NCBI GenBank assembly: GCA_023435545.1
Contig: JAEYRQ010000172.1
Location: 1 to 5,895, forward strand
DNA: 5,895 nt
From: Pseudomonadota bacterium
Lineage (GTDB): Bacteria; Pseudomonadota; Alphaproteobacteria; Rhizobiales; Tepidamorphaceae
Direction: 5' to 3'
How positions within the stretch are numbered: the first letter of the stretch is position 1; the number at the start of each line of letters is the position of its first letter. A program made the position numbers and the translations under genes. The notes under the pieces were generated by a model that saw nothing but the letters and a program-made list of their open reading frames with translations, was not told the DNA's origin and made no database searches. Positions 1 to 5,714 of the stretch are shown here, piece by piece.

Positions 1-1167
1 CACCTCGACGGCTGCCGCCATGGCGCCGATCTCGTCCTTGCGTTCGAGGCCGGGGACGACAATGTCCCGCTCCCCGTCCGCCAGCCGCGTCATGGTCGAG
101 CGGATCGCCTCGAGCGGGCGCATCACCCGGGAGGCAACGACCGAGAAGGCGAGCGCTGCGCCGAGCACGGCGACGACGAGTGCCGCGAGGCCGATCATCA
201 TCCAGTTGCGGGCTTTCCTTGCCAAATCCGCCGTCAGCGCATCGATCTCGGTGCCGGCCGTCCGGTTCAGCTCCAGTATCGCGTTGATGCCTCTGGTCGC
301 CGTCGCGATCCATTCGTCGGCGGTCATTGGATAGGGACGACCGTTTGCGCCGGCTTCGATTGCGGCGTTGCGGGCGCTCCCGACCGTTCCGAAATAGTCT
401 TGCTTGACGGCCTCGACGGCGCGATCGACCGCCTGAGAGGTATTCAGCTCTTCCACGATGAGCTGGACGGTTTCCCAGGCGTAGTCGACGCGCGCGCGGT
501 GACCGGCCACGGTCTGCAGTTGCCCGATGCTCAGGGCGTTACCTTGCGACACGGCGCCGCCGAGCAGGGCGCGCTCGCGGCCTGCGAACTCGCTCATGAC
601 CCAGATCGCGTCCTTCATCGACTGGAGATGGGCCATTCGCGACTCGGCCGTATCCAGCGACAACTCCAGTGCGCGGCGCAGCTTCTGGGTCGCCTCGATG
701 AGGCCGGTGATGGCCGCGGCCGCATCGGATGCAGCGGCCTGCGGCCTTTCGCCCTTCTGCACCGAGAGCTGGCTGTCGACGTTGCGCCTCAGCGTCGGGA
801 GCGCGCTGTAGGCGGCCCTGACGTCGTCGAACTCGTGGAGATCCGTGCCGCCCATCGCGTCCAATTCGGCGATCGCCGCCGCGAAGGCTGCGTCCGCCGT
901 CTCCCGCGCCGTCACGATCGCCGCCCGGCGCTCCGCGCTGACCTGACTCTCGGCGTTGAGGGCAGTGACTGTCAGGCCGCGCTCTGCGGCTAGACTGCCC
1001 GCGCTGCCCAGCAGCCGATCGCCGATCGCGTTGTAGGTCTGAGTGAGCTGTGCAGCGGAGCGCCGCTCCCACATGTCATGGGCGATCTCCGCCGCCAGCA
1101 GCACTGACAAGCCCGCCAGCAGGCCTGTTACACTGTAGAGAATCAGTTTCAGGGAGAGGGACTTCAT
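1..1167 (-). CDS. Methyl-accepting chemotaxis protein, N-terminal part (runs off left edge)
   Basis: An open frame of 389 codons reads leftward from ATG at 1167 and leaves the window without a stop. Residues 7-26 form a first membrane helix behind a short basic start (MKSLSLKLIL). A long helical periplasmic region (about 27-320) follows, then a second membrane helix (about 322-346), then the start of a HAMP domain (RPLEAIRSTMTRLADGE, then KDEIGAMAAAVEV). This HAMP signature is typical of alphaproteobacterial chemoreceptors, which sense a periplasmic ligand and control CheA. The sensor region has an AAERGL stretch near 60-65, FAGRERALL near 194-202 and DEWIATATRGINAI near 284-297. This pattern resembles NIT-type nitrate/nitrite sensor domains, but that is inferred by eye. 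The methylation and CheA-control region lies outside the window, so a HAMP sensor kinase or cyclase is not excluded. An in-frame ATG at 1182 is an alternative start. I prefer 1167 because GGGTGGA lies at a suitable distance upstream. Confidence 0.8.
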   Translation of the reverse strand, partial: MKSLSLKLILYSVTGLLAGLSVLLAAEIAHDMWERRSAAQLTQTYNAIGDRLLGSAGSLAAERGLTVTALNAESQVSAERRAAIVTARETADAAFAAAIAELDAMGGTDLHEFDDVRAAYSALPTLRRNVDSQLSVQKGERPQAAASDAAAAITGLIEATQKLRRALELSLDTAESRMAHLQSMKDAIWVMSEFAGRERALLGGAVSQGNALSIGQLQTVAGHRARVDYAWETVQLIVEELNTSQAVDRAVEAVKQDYFGTVGSARNAAIEAGANGRPYPMTADEWIATATRGINAILELNRTAGTEIDALTADLARKARNWMMIGLAALVVAVLGAALAFSVVASRVMRPLEAIRSTMTRLADGERDIVVPGLERKDEIGAMAAAVEV

Positions 1168-1617
1168 CGTTTCCACCCGCATTTCTTGCTGTGGATCTCT
1201 ACTCGCGGAGATCTCGCGCGTGGATATTCCCCGACTACGTTGAATCTAGGGTTAACGCGATATAACGTATGTGTATCCGGGTGGTACCGGGAAGTTTCCC
1301 GTCGGCTCGTGCGTCGCGTACCGCTGGGAGAGGCAATCCGTCCCCAAGTATTCAACGAAATGCCTTTGGGGAAACATGCAGATAATTCAACGGAAAGTTG
1401 CATTCCGGGCGATCCGGGGATTGCCGGATACAGTCGTCGCAATCTGGAATCGGCCTCGCGTCCCTGCTCAGCGCCTGCAGGTTATGGGGAACAGGAAGAT
1501 GGCTGACCGGTAGCTTCCGGCCTGGCTCCAGTCCAGTCGCGATCGCCGAGCCCGTCTGCCCCGCCAGTTGCCCCTGTCCTCTTGCCGCTGACGTCGCCGG
1601 CCCGGGTCCGCCTGTCA
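1168..1617. other. 450-bp intergenic region without a convincing gene
   Basis: This gap lies between two minus-strand genes, so the transglycosylase and the chemoreceptor are unlikely to form a tight operon. Positions about 1220-1400 are visibly more AT-rich than the flanking genes, as expected for a promoter region of the chemoreceptor, but I find no well-spaced minus-strand -35/-10 pair. It holds three copies of an octamer (separate entry). It also has short inverted repeats: GATCTC/GAGATC at 1194-1199 and 1208-1213, CGGGA/TCCCG at 1288-1301, CGGAA/TTCCG at 1391-1407, and GATTGC/GCAATC at 1419-1424 and 1439-1444. Open frames crossing it lack family features and have mixed third-position composition. 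A small RNA or a very short peptide cannot be excluded. Confidence 0.6.
1238..1392. repeat. Three copies of octamer ATTCAACG (one inverted)
   Basis: ATTCAACG occurs on the plus strand at 1350-1357 and 1385-1392, and its exact reverse complement CGTTGAAT is at 1238-1245. All three lie in the AT-richer part of the gap upstream of the chemoreceptor start. The two direct copies begin 35 bp apart, and both are followed by an A-rich triplet or quartet. Three exact copies of an octamer in about 155 bp is more than chance would usually give, which suggests a regulator-binding site. No known regulator is recognised. Confidence 0.4.
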
Positions 1618-2520
1618 TCAGCTCTTTCTGACCATGCATCCCCGGCCCGCAGCCCTGAGGCTGGCGCAGATCGCCTGGGCTTCCTCGCGGGTCTCGGCAG
1701 GAACGCGGATGTCGTAGAAGGTGGCGGGGCCGCGGCTGCGGTTTCGGGTGCCGACCAGCATCGGCCCGCGTCCGGCAAGCACGGCATCGTGGCGCTGCTG
1801 CAGCGCCGCGTAGATCGCCAGCGCCCGCTCGCGCGAGAAATGCCCGCCGACCAGCGCTCCCCAGGGTGCCGTCGCCACGGGGCCGGGAAGCGGCAGTGCC
1901 GGCTCCGGCCGGCCGAGGGTCGCCAGCACCGAGAGGCAAGAGACCGGGCGGGCGCTGTCCAGCGGATCGGCCGCGCGCCGCGTCGCCGGGTCCTCGGCCT
2001 TCCAGTCCTCCGGCAGCCGCCCGGTCACCAGCCGGACGAATCGCTGCGTCTCGCCGGGAAGGCCGCCGACACCCGCCAGCCAATCGGAGACGCGCTGCGG
2101 CCCGCCATTGTAGGCAGCCGCGGCAAGGCCGAGATTGCCGAACTGCTTGCGGTGATCGGCCAGCAGCGAGGCGGCGGCGGGGATTGCCTGGGCGGGATCG
2201 AACGGATCGGCGAGCCCGCGCTCGGCTGCGGTCGTCGGCATGAACTGCGCGATCCCCTGGGCGCCCTTGTGGCTGATCGCCTGCGGGCGAAAGCGGCTCT
2301 CGCGCCAGATCAGCCGGGTGAGAAATGCCACCGGCAAGTCGTGGCCGCCGGCGGCCGCCGCGCTCCGTGCGCAATTGACGGCGTGCGGCGGGGGCTGCGT
2401 CGCCTTTTCATCGGTCTCGTCTGTCTCCGCCCGTCCGGATCCGGACAGGATCAGCGCCAGGCACAGCGCTGCCGCAAAGCCGGCAGGGGATCGTGACATG
2501 ACGGTTCTGATGCGCGTCAT
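1618..2520 (-). CDS. Secreted lytic transglycosylase (SLT domain) with SPOR-like C-terminus
   Basis: The 300-residue product should cleave peptidoglycan between MurNAc and GlcNAc, forming 1,6-anhydroMurNAc ends, in the periplasm. A basic n-region and hydrophobic stretch (about 14-27) end in SGRA near residue 31, a plausible signal peptidase I site. The catalytic domain shows the family-1 hallmarks in order: IWRESRFRP with the probable catalytic Glu74, GAQGIAQFMPTTA (86-98), and GLAAAAYNGGPQRV (130-144). A variable linker follows. About 226-300 resembles a SPOR domain (RERALAIYAAL, then FYDIRVPAETREEA, then CASLRAAGRGCMV), which in other proteins binds denuded septal glycan. The SPOR call is by eye. 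Start choice is uncertain: ATG at 2520 or at 2499 (293 residues) both give a good signal peptide, and neither has a strong ribosome binding site. A start at 2613 would add an unlikely leader and overlap the divergent promoter. The gene is divergent from the Coq4-like gene. Confidence 0.88.
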   Translation of the reverse strand: MTRIRTVMSRSPAGFAAALCLALILSGSGRAETDETDEKATQPPPHAVNCARSAAAAGGHDLPVAFLTRLIWRESRFRPQAISHKGAQGIAQFMPTTAAERGLADPFDPAQAIPAAASLLADHRKQFGNLGLAAAAYNGGPQRVSDWLAGVGGLPGETQRFVRLVTGRLPEDWKAEDPATRRAADPLDSARPVSCLSVLATLGRPEPALPLPGPVATAPWGALVGGHFSRERALAIYAALQQRHDAVLAGRGPMLVGTRNRSRGPATFYDIRVPAETREEAQAICASLRAAGRGCMVRKS

Positions 2521-2584
2521 CCGACAAACCACGCGCAATAGACTGCCCGTGTGCGTCTCATCCGGCAACACTCCGCAGCCTATT

Positions 2585-2609
2585 CGATGGGGCAGCGATT
2601 GCCCCATCG
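2585..2609. promoter_or_regulatory. 10-bp perfect inverted repeat, candidate operator
   Basis: CGATGGGGCA (2585-2594) and TGCCCCATCG (2600-2609) are perfect reverse complements separated by five bases (GCGAT). There is no following T-tract, and the site lies between divergent genes, so an operator is more likely than a terminator. Its right arm covers the candidate -35 element at 2599-2604, so a bound protein could block rightward transcription. A second small inverted repeat, GGCAT-GT-ATGCC (2609-2620), directly abuts it in the promoter spacer. Confidence 0.5.
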
Positions 2610-2626
2610 GCATGTATGCCTATCAT
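2599..2626 (+). promoter_or_regulatory. Candidate sigma70-type promoter for the Coq4-like gene
   Basis: TTGCCC (2599-2604) and TATCAT (2621-2626) match the -35 and -10 consensus at 4/6 and 5/6 positions, with a 16-bp spacer. Transcription would begin near 2633 and give a leader of about 38 bases before the start codon at 2671. This is prediction from sequence only. Confidence 0.45.
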
Positions 2627-2657
2627 ACCCCGCCGGCGCACGGGCACGGCAGCGCAC

Positions 2658-2664
2658 GGAGGAG
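2658..2664 (+). promoter_or_regulatory. Strong ribosome binding site fixing the start at 2671
   Basis: GGAGGAG lies six bases upstream of ATG 2671. It supports this start over the in-frame GTG at 2551, which would sit upstream of the predicted promoter. Confidence 0.8.
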
Positions 2665-2670
2665 CCGGCC

Positions 2671-3621
2671 ATGAAGATCGATGCGACCAATGAGGAAGCC
2701 CTCGCCATTCTGGGCGCGATGCGCGACGTCGGCGGGCTCGGCCGCACGTTGGGCGAGGCCGACCGCGCCAGCCTGGTTGCCGCCGGCCACTGGATATTCG
2801 GGCTCGAGCAGCCCGTCGACGTGGACGCGCTCCCGCGCATGGACCCGCAGCGACTGGAGGCGAGCCTGATGGGGCGGGCGCTCCGCGAGGACGCGGCCCG
2901 GTTCCTGACGGTCAGTGCGTTCGTCGATGGCAGGCTCGATCCTGCCAAAATCGAACGTGTCCTCGCCTATGCTCGGTCGCTGGGCGTCTCGGGTCACTAC
3001 ATCGACGAGATCGCCGAGGCGGCGAAGGGCCATCTCGACTGGGCGCTGGGCCACATGGTGCGCGACAATCTGGAATCGATCACCGGGCGCACCTGGCCCG
3101 ATCGCCCCAATATCGAGGCGGAGGCGATGGCGTTCATGCTGCCATACAGGGACAGGCCCGATCCGGCGCTCGCCGCCCGCTTCCGGGCGCTCTCGGAGCT
3201 GCCGGAGGGCACCTTCGGCCGCGCCTTCCTCGATCATTTCGACGAGAACGGCTATGCCGTCCCGGGCGAGCCGGACGCGCTGAACCTGGCCTTTTCCCTT
3301 CCGCACGATGCGAGCCACGTCTTCGCCGGATACGACACGACGCCGCGCGGCGAACTGCTCGTCTCGACCTTCACCGCAGCGATGCACCCGATTTATCCGA
3401 TCTCCGGCCATGTGTTGCCGGTGATCTTTTCCTGGCATCTCGGCATCAAGATCAACGATGTCGCCAAGTCGGCGACCGGTGCAATGGACCCGGCGGAGTT
3501 CTGGCACGCCTGGGCGCGCGGCGCCGACATGAAGATCGATATCTTCGGGCCGGACTGGGACTTCTGGGAATGGACGCAGCGTCCGCTGGCCGACCTCAGG
3601 CGCGATTATCTCGGAGAGTGA
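2671..3621 (+). CDS. Coq4-family protein with N-terminal TerB-like helical domain
   Basis: The 316-residue product has no signal peptide or membrane helix. The C-terminal half (about 165-316) carries Coq4 features: GRAFLDHFDENGY (183-195); a PHDASH motif followed by 11 residues and Glu (His212, Asp213, His216, Glu228), which matches the HDxxH-x11-E zinc-binding motif of Coq4; and a terminal WARG near 281-284 followed by RPLADLRRDYLG (304-315), like the conserved Coq4 tail. Coq4 proteins act in ubiquinone biosynthesis, in C1 head-group decarboxylation/hydroxylation. Whether this homologue does so is inference. The first 150 residues are extra relative to a minimal Coq4. Residues about 78-133 (RFLTVSAFVDGRLDPAK, then YARSLGVSGHYIDEIAE) resemble a TerB-like all-helical domain with its acidic DG loop. 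No other ubiquinone gene is visible nearby. It has its own candidate promoter and ends 98 bp before the next gene. An uncharacterised, functionally divergent Coq4 relative is the main alternative. Confidence 0.75.
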   Translation: MKIDATNEEALAILGAMRDVGGLGRTLGEADRASLVAAGHWIFGLEQPVDVDALPRMDPQRLEASLMGRALREDAARFLTVSAFVDGRLDPAKIERVLAYARSLGVSGHYIDEIAEAAKGHLDWALGHMVRDNLESITGRTWPDRPNIEAEAMAFMLPYRDRPDPALAARFRALSELPEGTFGRAFLDHFDENGYAVPGEPDALNLAFSLPHDASHVFAGYDTTPRGELLVSTFTAAMHPIYPISGHVLPVIFSWHLGIKINDVAKSATGAMDPAEFWHAWARGADMKIDIFGPDWDFWEWTQRPLADLRRDYLGE

Positions 3622-3640
3622 GCGCCGCCGGTCTCGGCGC
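3622..3640 (+). terminator. GC-rich hairpin directly after the Coq4-like stop codon
   Basis: GCGCCG (3622-3627) and CGGCGC (3635-3640) can form a 6-bp stem with a 7-base loop immediately after the TGA at 3619-3621. No T-tract follows, so it may protect the mRNA 3' end or only attenuate read-through into the next gene. Confidence 0.3.
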
Positions 3641-3687
3641 GTAGGGCAAGGCTGCAAGCATCCCGTGACCTGCGGTATGGTCGCAGC

Positions 3688-3719
3688 GGTGGAAGATCGT
3701 CCGCCTCCGGACGATTCGG
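3688..3719 (+). promoter_or_regulatory. Shine-Dalgarno-like sequence and hairpin ahead of a TTG start
   Basis: An 8-bp perfect stem, ATCGTCCG (3696-3703) with CGGACGAT (3708-3715) and loop CCTC, ends four bases before the TTG start at 3720. A purine-rich GGTGGAAG (3688-3695) lies directly 5' of the stem. In linear distance it is 24 bases from the start, too far for normal initiation. Folding of the hairpin would leave only TCGG between them. The alternative weak GGA (3709-3711) is buried in the stem. Confidence 0.4.
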
Positions 3720-5036
3720 TTGGATCCCTATGCATTGCTTGACCTTGCCGTCGTCGTCGGGCTGATCCTGTTCAATGGGTTCTTCGCGATGTCCGAGCTG
3801 GCGGTGGTGTCCGCCAGGCGCGGAAGGCTGCAGCACATGGCCGACACCGGCGTTGCCGGCGCGCACGCGGCGCTGAAGCTGTTGGATGATCCGACCGGCT
3901 TCCTGTCCACGGTCCAGATCGGCATCACGCTCGTCGGTATTCTGGCGGGAGCCTACAGCGGGGCGACGCTGGCCGATCCGTTGACGGGCGTGCTGTTGGG
4001 CCTGGGCTGGCCGGCCGCCTCCGCCGGGACGGTCGCCTTTGCCCTGGTCGTCGTCGGCATCACCTATTTGTCGCTGACGATCGGCGAACTGGTGCCGAAA
4101 CGGATCGCGCTCGGCCATGCCGAGCGGATCGCCGCGATGGTGGCTCCGCCGATGGCCGCACTGTCGCGCGTCGGCGCACCGATCGTCTGGCTGTTGCGGC
4201 TGTCGAGCGATCTGGTGATGCGCCTCCTGCGTATCGCGCCGGCGCGGCGGGCCGGCGTGACTGAGGAGGAGGTGCGCGCCCTGATCGCCGAGGGCGCGGC
4301 CGCTGGCGTCTTCGAGCCGGCCGAGCGCGAACTCATCGAGGGGGTGCTGCGCATCGCCGACGAGCCGGTCCGCGCGATCATGGTGCCGCGCGGCGAGATC
4401 GTCTGGCTGAACGCCAACGACTCGCCCGAACAGATCCATGAGCGCGTCCTTGGCCACGGCCACTCGCGCTACCTGGTGGCGCGCGGCCGCCTCGACGATG
4501 TCTTCGGGGTCGTCCACACAAAGGACATGCTCGATCAGGTCCGGCAGAGGGGCCAGCTGGAGCTCGCCGAGATCGTTCGCGAGCCGGTCTATGTCGGCGA
4601 CACCATGCCGGTGCTGGCGCTTCTGGACCGGTTCCGGACCGTCCCGGTACATCTGGCCGTCGTCCTCGACGAACACGGCTCGCTGGAGGGGCTGGTGACG
4701 CCGATGGACATCCTCAAGGGGATCGCCGGGCATCTGCCCGAGCACGAGGGCGTCGAGGAGCCGCATGCCGTGCAGCGCGGGGACGGATCCTGGCTTCTCG
4801 ACGGCCGCATGCCGGTCTTCTCCGCCGAGCGCACGCTCGATCTCGCCGGCATGGATGTCGGAGACTACGAGACGCTCGCCGGCTTCATCCTCCACCAGCT
4901 CGGACGTCTGCCGGCCATCGGCGACAGCTTCGTGTGGAACGGCTGGCGCTTCGAGGTGGTTGACATGGACGGGCGGCGGATCGACCGCGTGCTGGCGTCG
5001 CGGGAGGAAGTCGCGCGCCGACGCGCCGACAAATAA
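3720..5036 (+). CDS. CNNM/CorC-HlyC family membrane protein (DUF21, CBS pair, CorC domain)
   Basis: The 438-residue product is an inner-membrane protein of the family often labelled hemolysin. Bacterial CNNM/CorC relatives are linked to Mg2+ transport or efflux, and a haemolytic role is not implied. The N-terminal DUF21 domain (about 1-175) has membrane segments near 5-29, 64-85, 97-120 and 135-160, with the conserved NGFFAMSELAVVSARR (19-34), GITLVGILAGAYSGATL (68-84) and GELVPKRIALGHAERI (122-137). TEEEVRALIAEG, then EREL and IMVPR (181-224), lead into a CBS pair (about 216-276 and 281-337; VVHTKDML and GLVTPMDILKGI are typical). A CorC/HlyC accessory domain follows (about 355-432; DYETLAGFILHQLGRLP). 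Length and domain order are complete. The start is TTG. The nearest in-frame ATG (Met24) would delete the conserved first helix, and no ATG or GTG lies between an in-frame stop at 3666 and 3720. Confidence 0.92.
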   Translation: MDPYALLDLAVVVGLILFNGFFAMSELAVVSARRGRLQHMADTGVAGAHAALKLLDDPTGFLSTVQIGITLVGILAGAYSGATLADPLTGVLLGLGWPAASAGTVAFALVVVGITYLSLTIGELVPKRIALGHAERIAAMVAPPMAALSRVGAPIVWLLRLSSDLVMRLLRIAPARRAGVTEEEVRALIAEGAAAGVFEPAERELIEGVLRIADEPVRAIMVPRGEIVWLNANDSPEQIHERVLGHGHSRYLVARGRLDDVFGVVHTKDMLDQVRQRGQLELAEIVREPVYVGDTMPVLALLDRFRTVPVHLAVVLDEHGSLEGLVTPMDILKGIAGHLPEHEGVEEPHAVQRGDGSWLLDGRMPVFSAERTLDLAGMDVGDYETLAGFILHQLGRLPAIGDSFVWNGWRFEVVDMDGRRIDRVLASREEVARRRADK

Positions 5037-5050
5037 ATGTGTCGGCTTAT
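5025..5050 (+). terminator. Hairpin spanning the CorC-like stop codon
   Basis: GCCGACA (5025-5031) and TGTCGGC (5040-5046) are perfect 7-base complements, and the TAA stop (5034-5036) lies in the 8-base loop. TTAT follows at 5047-5050. It looks like a weak intrinsic terminator, but the T-tract is poor and the left arm overlaps the candidate -35 element of the next gene. Confidence 0.35.
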
Positions 5051-5053
5051 GAT
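5026..5053 (+). promoter_or_regulatory. Candidate sigma70-type promoter for the fasciclin gene
   Basis: CCGACA (5026-5031) and TATGAT (5048-5053) match the -35 and -10 consensus at 4/6 and 5/6 positions with a 16-bp spacer. The -35 lies within the last codons of the upstream gene. A start near 5060 would give a leader of about 64 bases containing the nested hairpin at 5079-5114. Confidence 0.4.
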
Positions 5054-5078
5054 CCGATGGTGCGCGCCCGCGTATCAG

Positions 5079-5117
5079 CCGGTGCGTGCCGCATGATGCG
5101 GCTCGAGACACCGGGGA
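5079..5117 (+). promoter_or_regulatory. Nested leader hairpin overlapping the fasciclin ribosome binding site
   Basis: The inner stem is GCCGCA (5088-5093) with TGCGGC (5097-5102), around a 3-base loop. The outer stem is CCGGTG (5079-5084) with CACCGG (5109-5114), separated from the inner one by 3 and 6 unpaired bases. The ribosome binding site GGGGA (5113-5117), six bases before ATG 5124, shares its first two G residues with the outer stem. Folding could therefore reduce initiation. Confidence 0.4.
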
Positions 5118-5123
5118 AACATC

Positions 5124-5636
5124 ATGACGCCTATCAGGATCATTGCCGCGCTCGTGCTCGCGGCCGCAATCGCCTTGCCATCCGCCGCTCAGGCCAATAG
5201 CGAATCCCGCGGGAGCATCGTCGAGGTCGCGAAGCGCGCCGGCGTCTTCGAGACGCTGATCGCCGCAGCCACCGCCGCCGGTTTCGCCAGTGACCTCCAA
5301 GAGGTCGACGGGCTCACCGTGTTCGCGCCGACCGATGCCGCCTTCGCCAAGCTGCCGCCCGGCACGGTCGAGGATCTGCTCAAGCCGGCCAATCGCGACA
5401 GGCTCAGGGCAATCATTGCGTATCACATCCTGCCGGTACGTGTTCCGGCCGCCAGGGTGCCCACCAGGCCGGTGCTGGCGGAAACCCTGAACGGCTGCGA
5501 GCGGGTGCGGGTGGTCCGGCGTGGCACATCCGTCGCGGTCGATGGCGTCCGCGTGGCGCGGGCCAATGTGCGGGCCTCGAACGGCATCATTCACATCATC
5601 GACGAGGTGCTGCTCCCCGCGCGCGGCTGCCCGTAG
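5124..5636 (+). CDS. Secreted fasciclin (FAS1) domain protein
   Basis: The 170-residue product begins with a classical signal peptide: a basic start (MTPIR), a hydrophobic core to about residue 19, and an AQA cleavage site at 22-24. The rest is one FAS1 domain (about 29-166) with its usual blocks: SIVEVAKRAGVFETLIAAA (31-49), LTVFAPTDAAFAKLP (64-78), IAYHILP (98-104), and NGIIHIIDEVLLP (153-165). FAS1 domains occur in cell-surface adhesion and matrix proteins. In bacteria the role of single-domain secreted forms is mostly unknown. No lipobox is seen, so a soluble periplasmic or exported protein is likely. The mature part has only two cysteines, Cys125 and Cys169, which could form a disulfide joining the domain end to the body. 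The start is set by GGGGA at 5113-5117 and by the signal peptide. Confidence 0.9.
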   Translation: MTPIRIIAALVLAAAIALPSAAQANSESRGSIVEVAKRAGVFETLIAAATAAGFASDLQEVDGLTVFAPTDAAFAKLPPGTVEDLLKPANRDRLRAIIAYHILPVRVPAARVPTRPVLAETLNGCERVRVVRRGTSVAVDGVRVARANVRASNGIIHIIDEVLLPARGCP

Positions 5637-5650
5637 GACGGGACGTAATA

Positions 5651-5679
5651 CGGGGCCGCATCGCTGGGATGCGGCCCCG
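5651..5679. terminator. Strong 12-bp stem between convergent genes
   Basis: CGGGGCCGCATC (5651-5662) and GATGCGGCCCCG (5668-5679) are perfect complements around a 5-base loop, 14 bases after the fasciclin stop. The position between convergent genes and the stem strength suggest a two-way terminator. No good T-tract follows on the plus strand. On the minus strand the stem is followed by TATTA, which is only slightly better. Confidence 0.65.
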
Positions 5680-5691
5680 CATCGATCGGCT

Positions 5692-5714
5692 GCCCCGGCG
5701 GTGCACGTCGGGGC
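5692..5714 (-). terminator. Second hairpin downstream of the Rnk-like gene
   Basis: GCCCCG (5692-5697) and CGGGGC (5709-5714) can pair around an 11-base loop, which itself contains GTGCAC. It begins nine bases beyond the stop codon of the minus-strand gene. There is no T-tract. CGGGGCC at 5709-5715 could alternatively pair with GGCCCCG at 5673-5679 of the neighbouring stem. Confidence 0.3.

Noticed and set aside
400..993. Plus-strand open frames within the chemoreceptor region
   Set aside because: They are shadows of a continuous 389-codon minus-strand frame with two membrane helices and a HAMP segment.
1288..1301. The short palindrome CGGGAAGTTTCCCG as a terminator or operator
   Set aside because: Only about five pairs remain with a realistic loop, with no T-tract and no gene end nearby.
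1582..2496. A 304-codon plus-strand open frame opposite the transglycosylase
   Set aside because: The minus strand has catalytic transglycosylase motifs and a signal peptide. The plus frame has none.
2521..2613. An upstream ATG at 2613 for the transglycosylase
   Set aside because: It would put 31 unusual residues before the signal peptide and place the start inside the divergent promoter region.
2551..2670. An upstream GTG start extending the Coq4-like protein by 40 residues
   Set aside because: The added residues are low in family-like character, the GTG precedes the predicted promoter, and GGAGGAG lies directly before ATG 2671.
2623..3735. A 370-codon minus-strand open frame opposite the Coq4-like gene
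   Set aside because: Its composition is that of an antisense frame with no recognisable domain, while the plus strand carries a conserved metal motif and a strong ribosome binding site.
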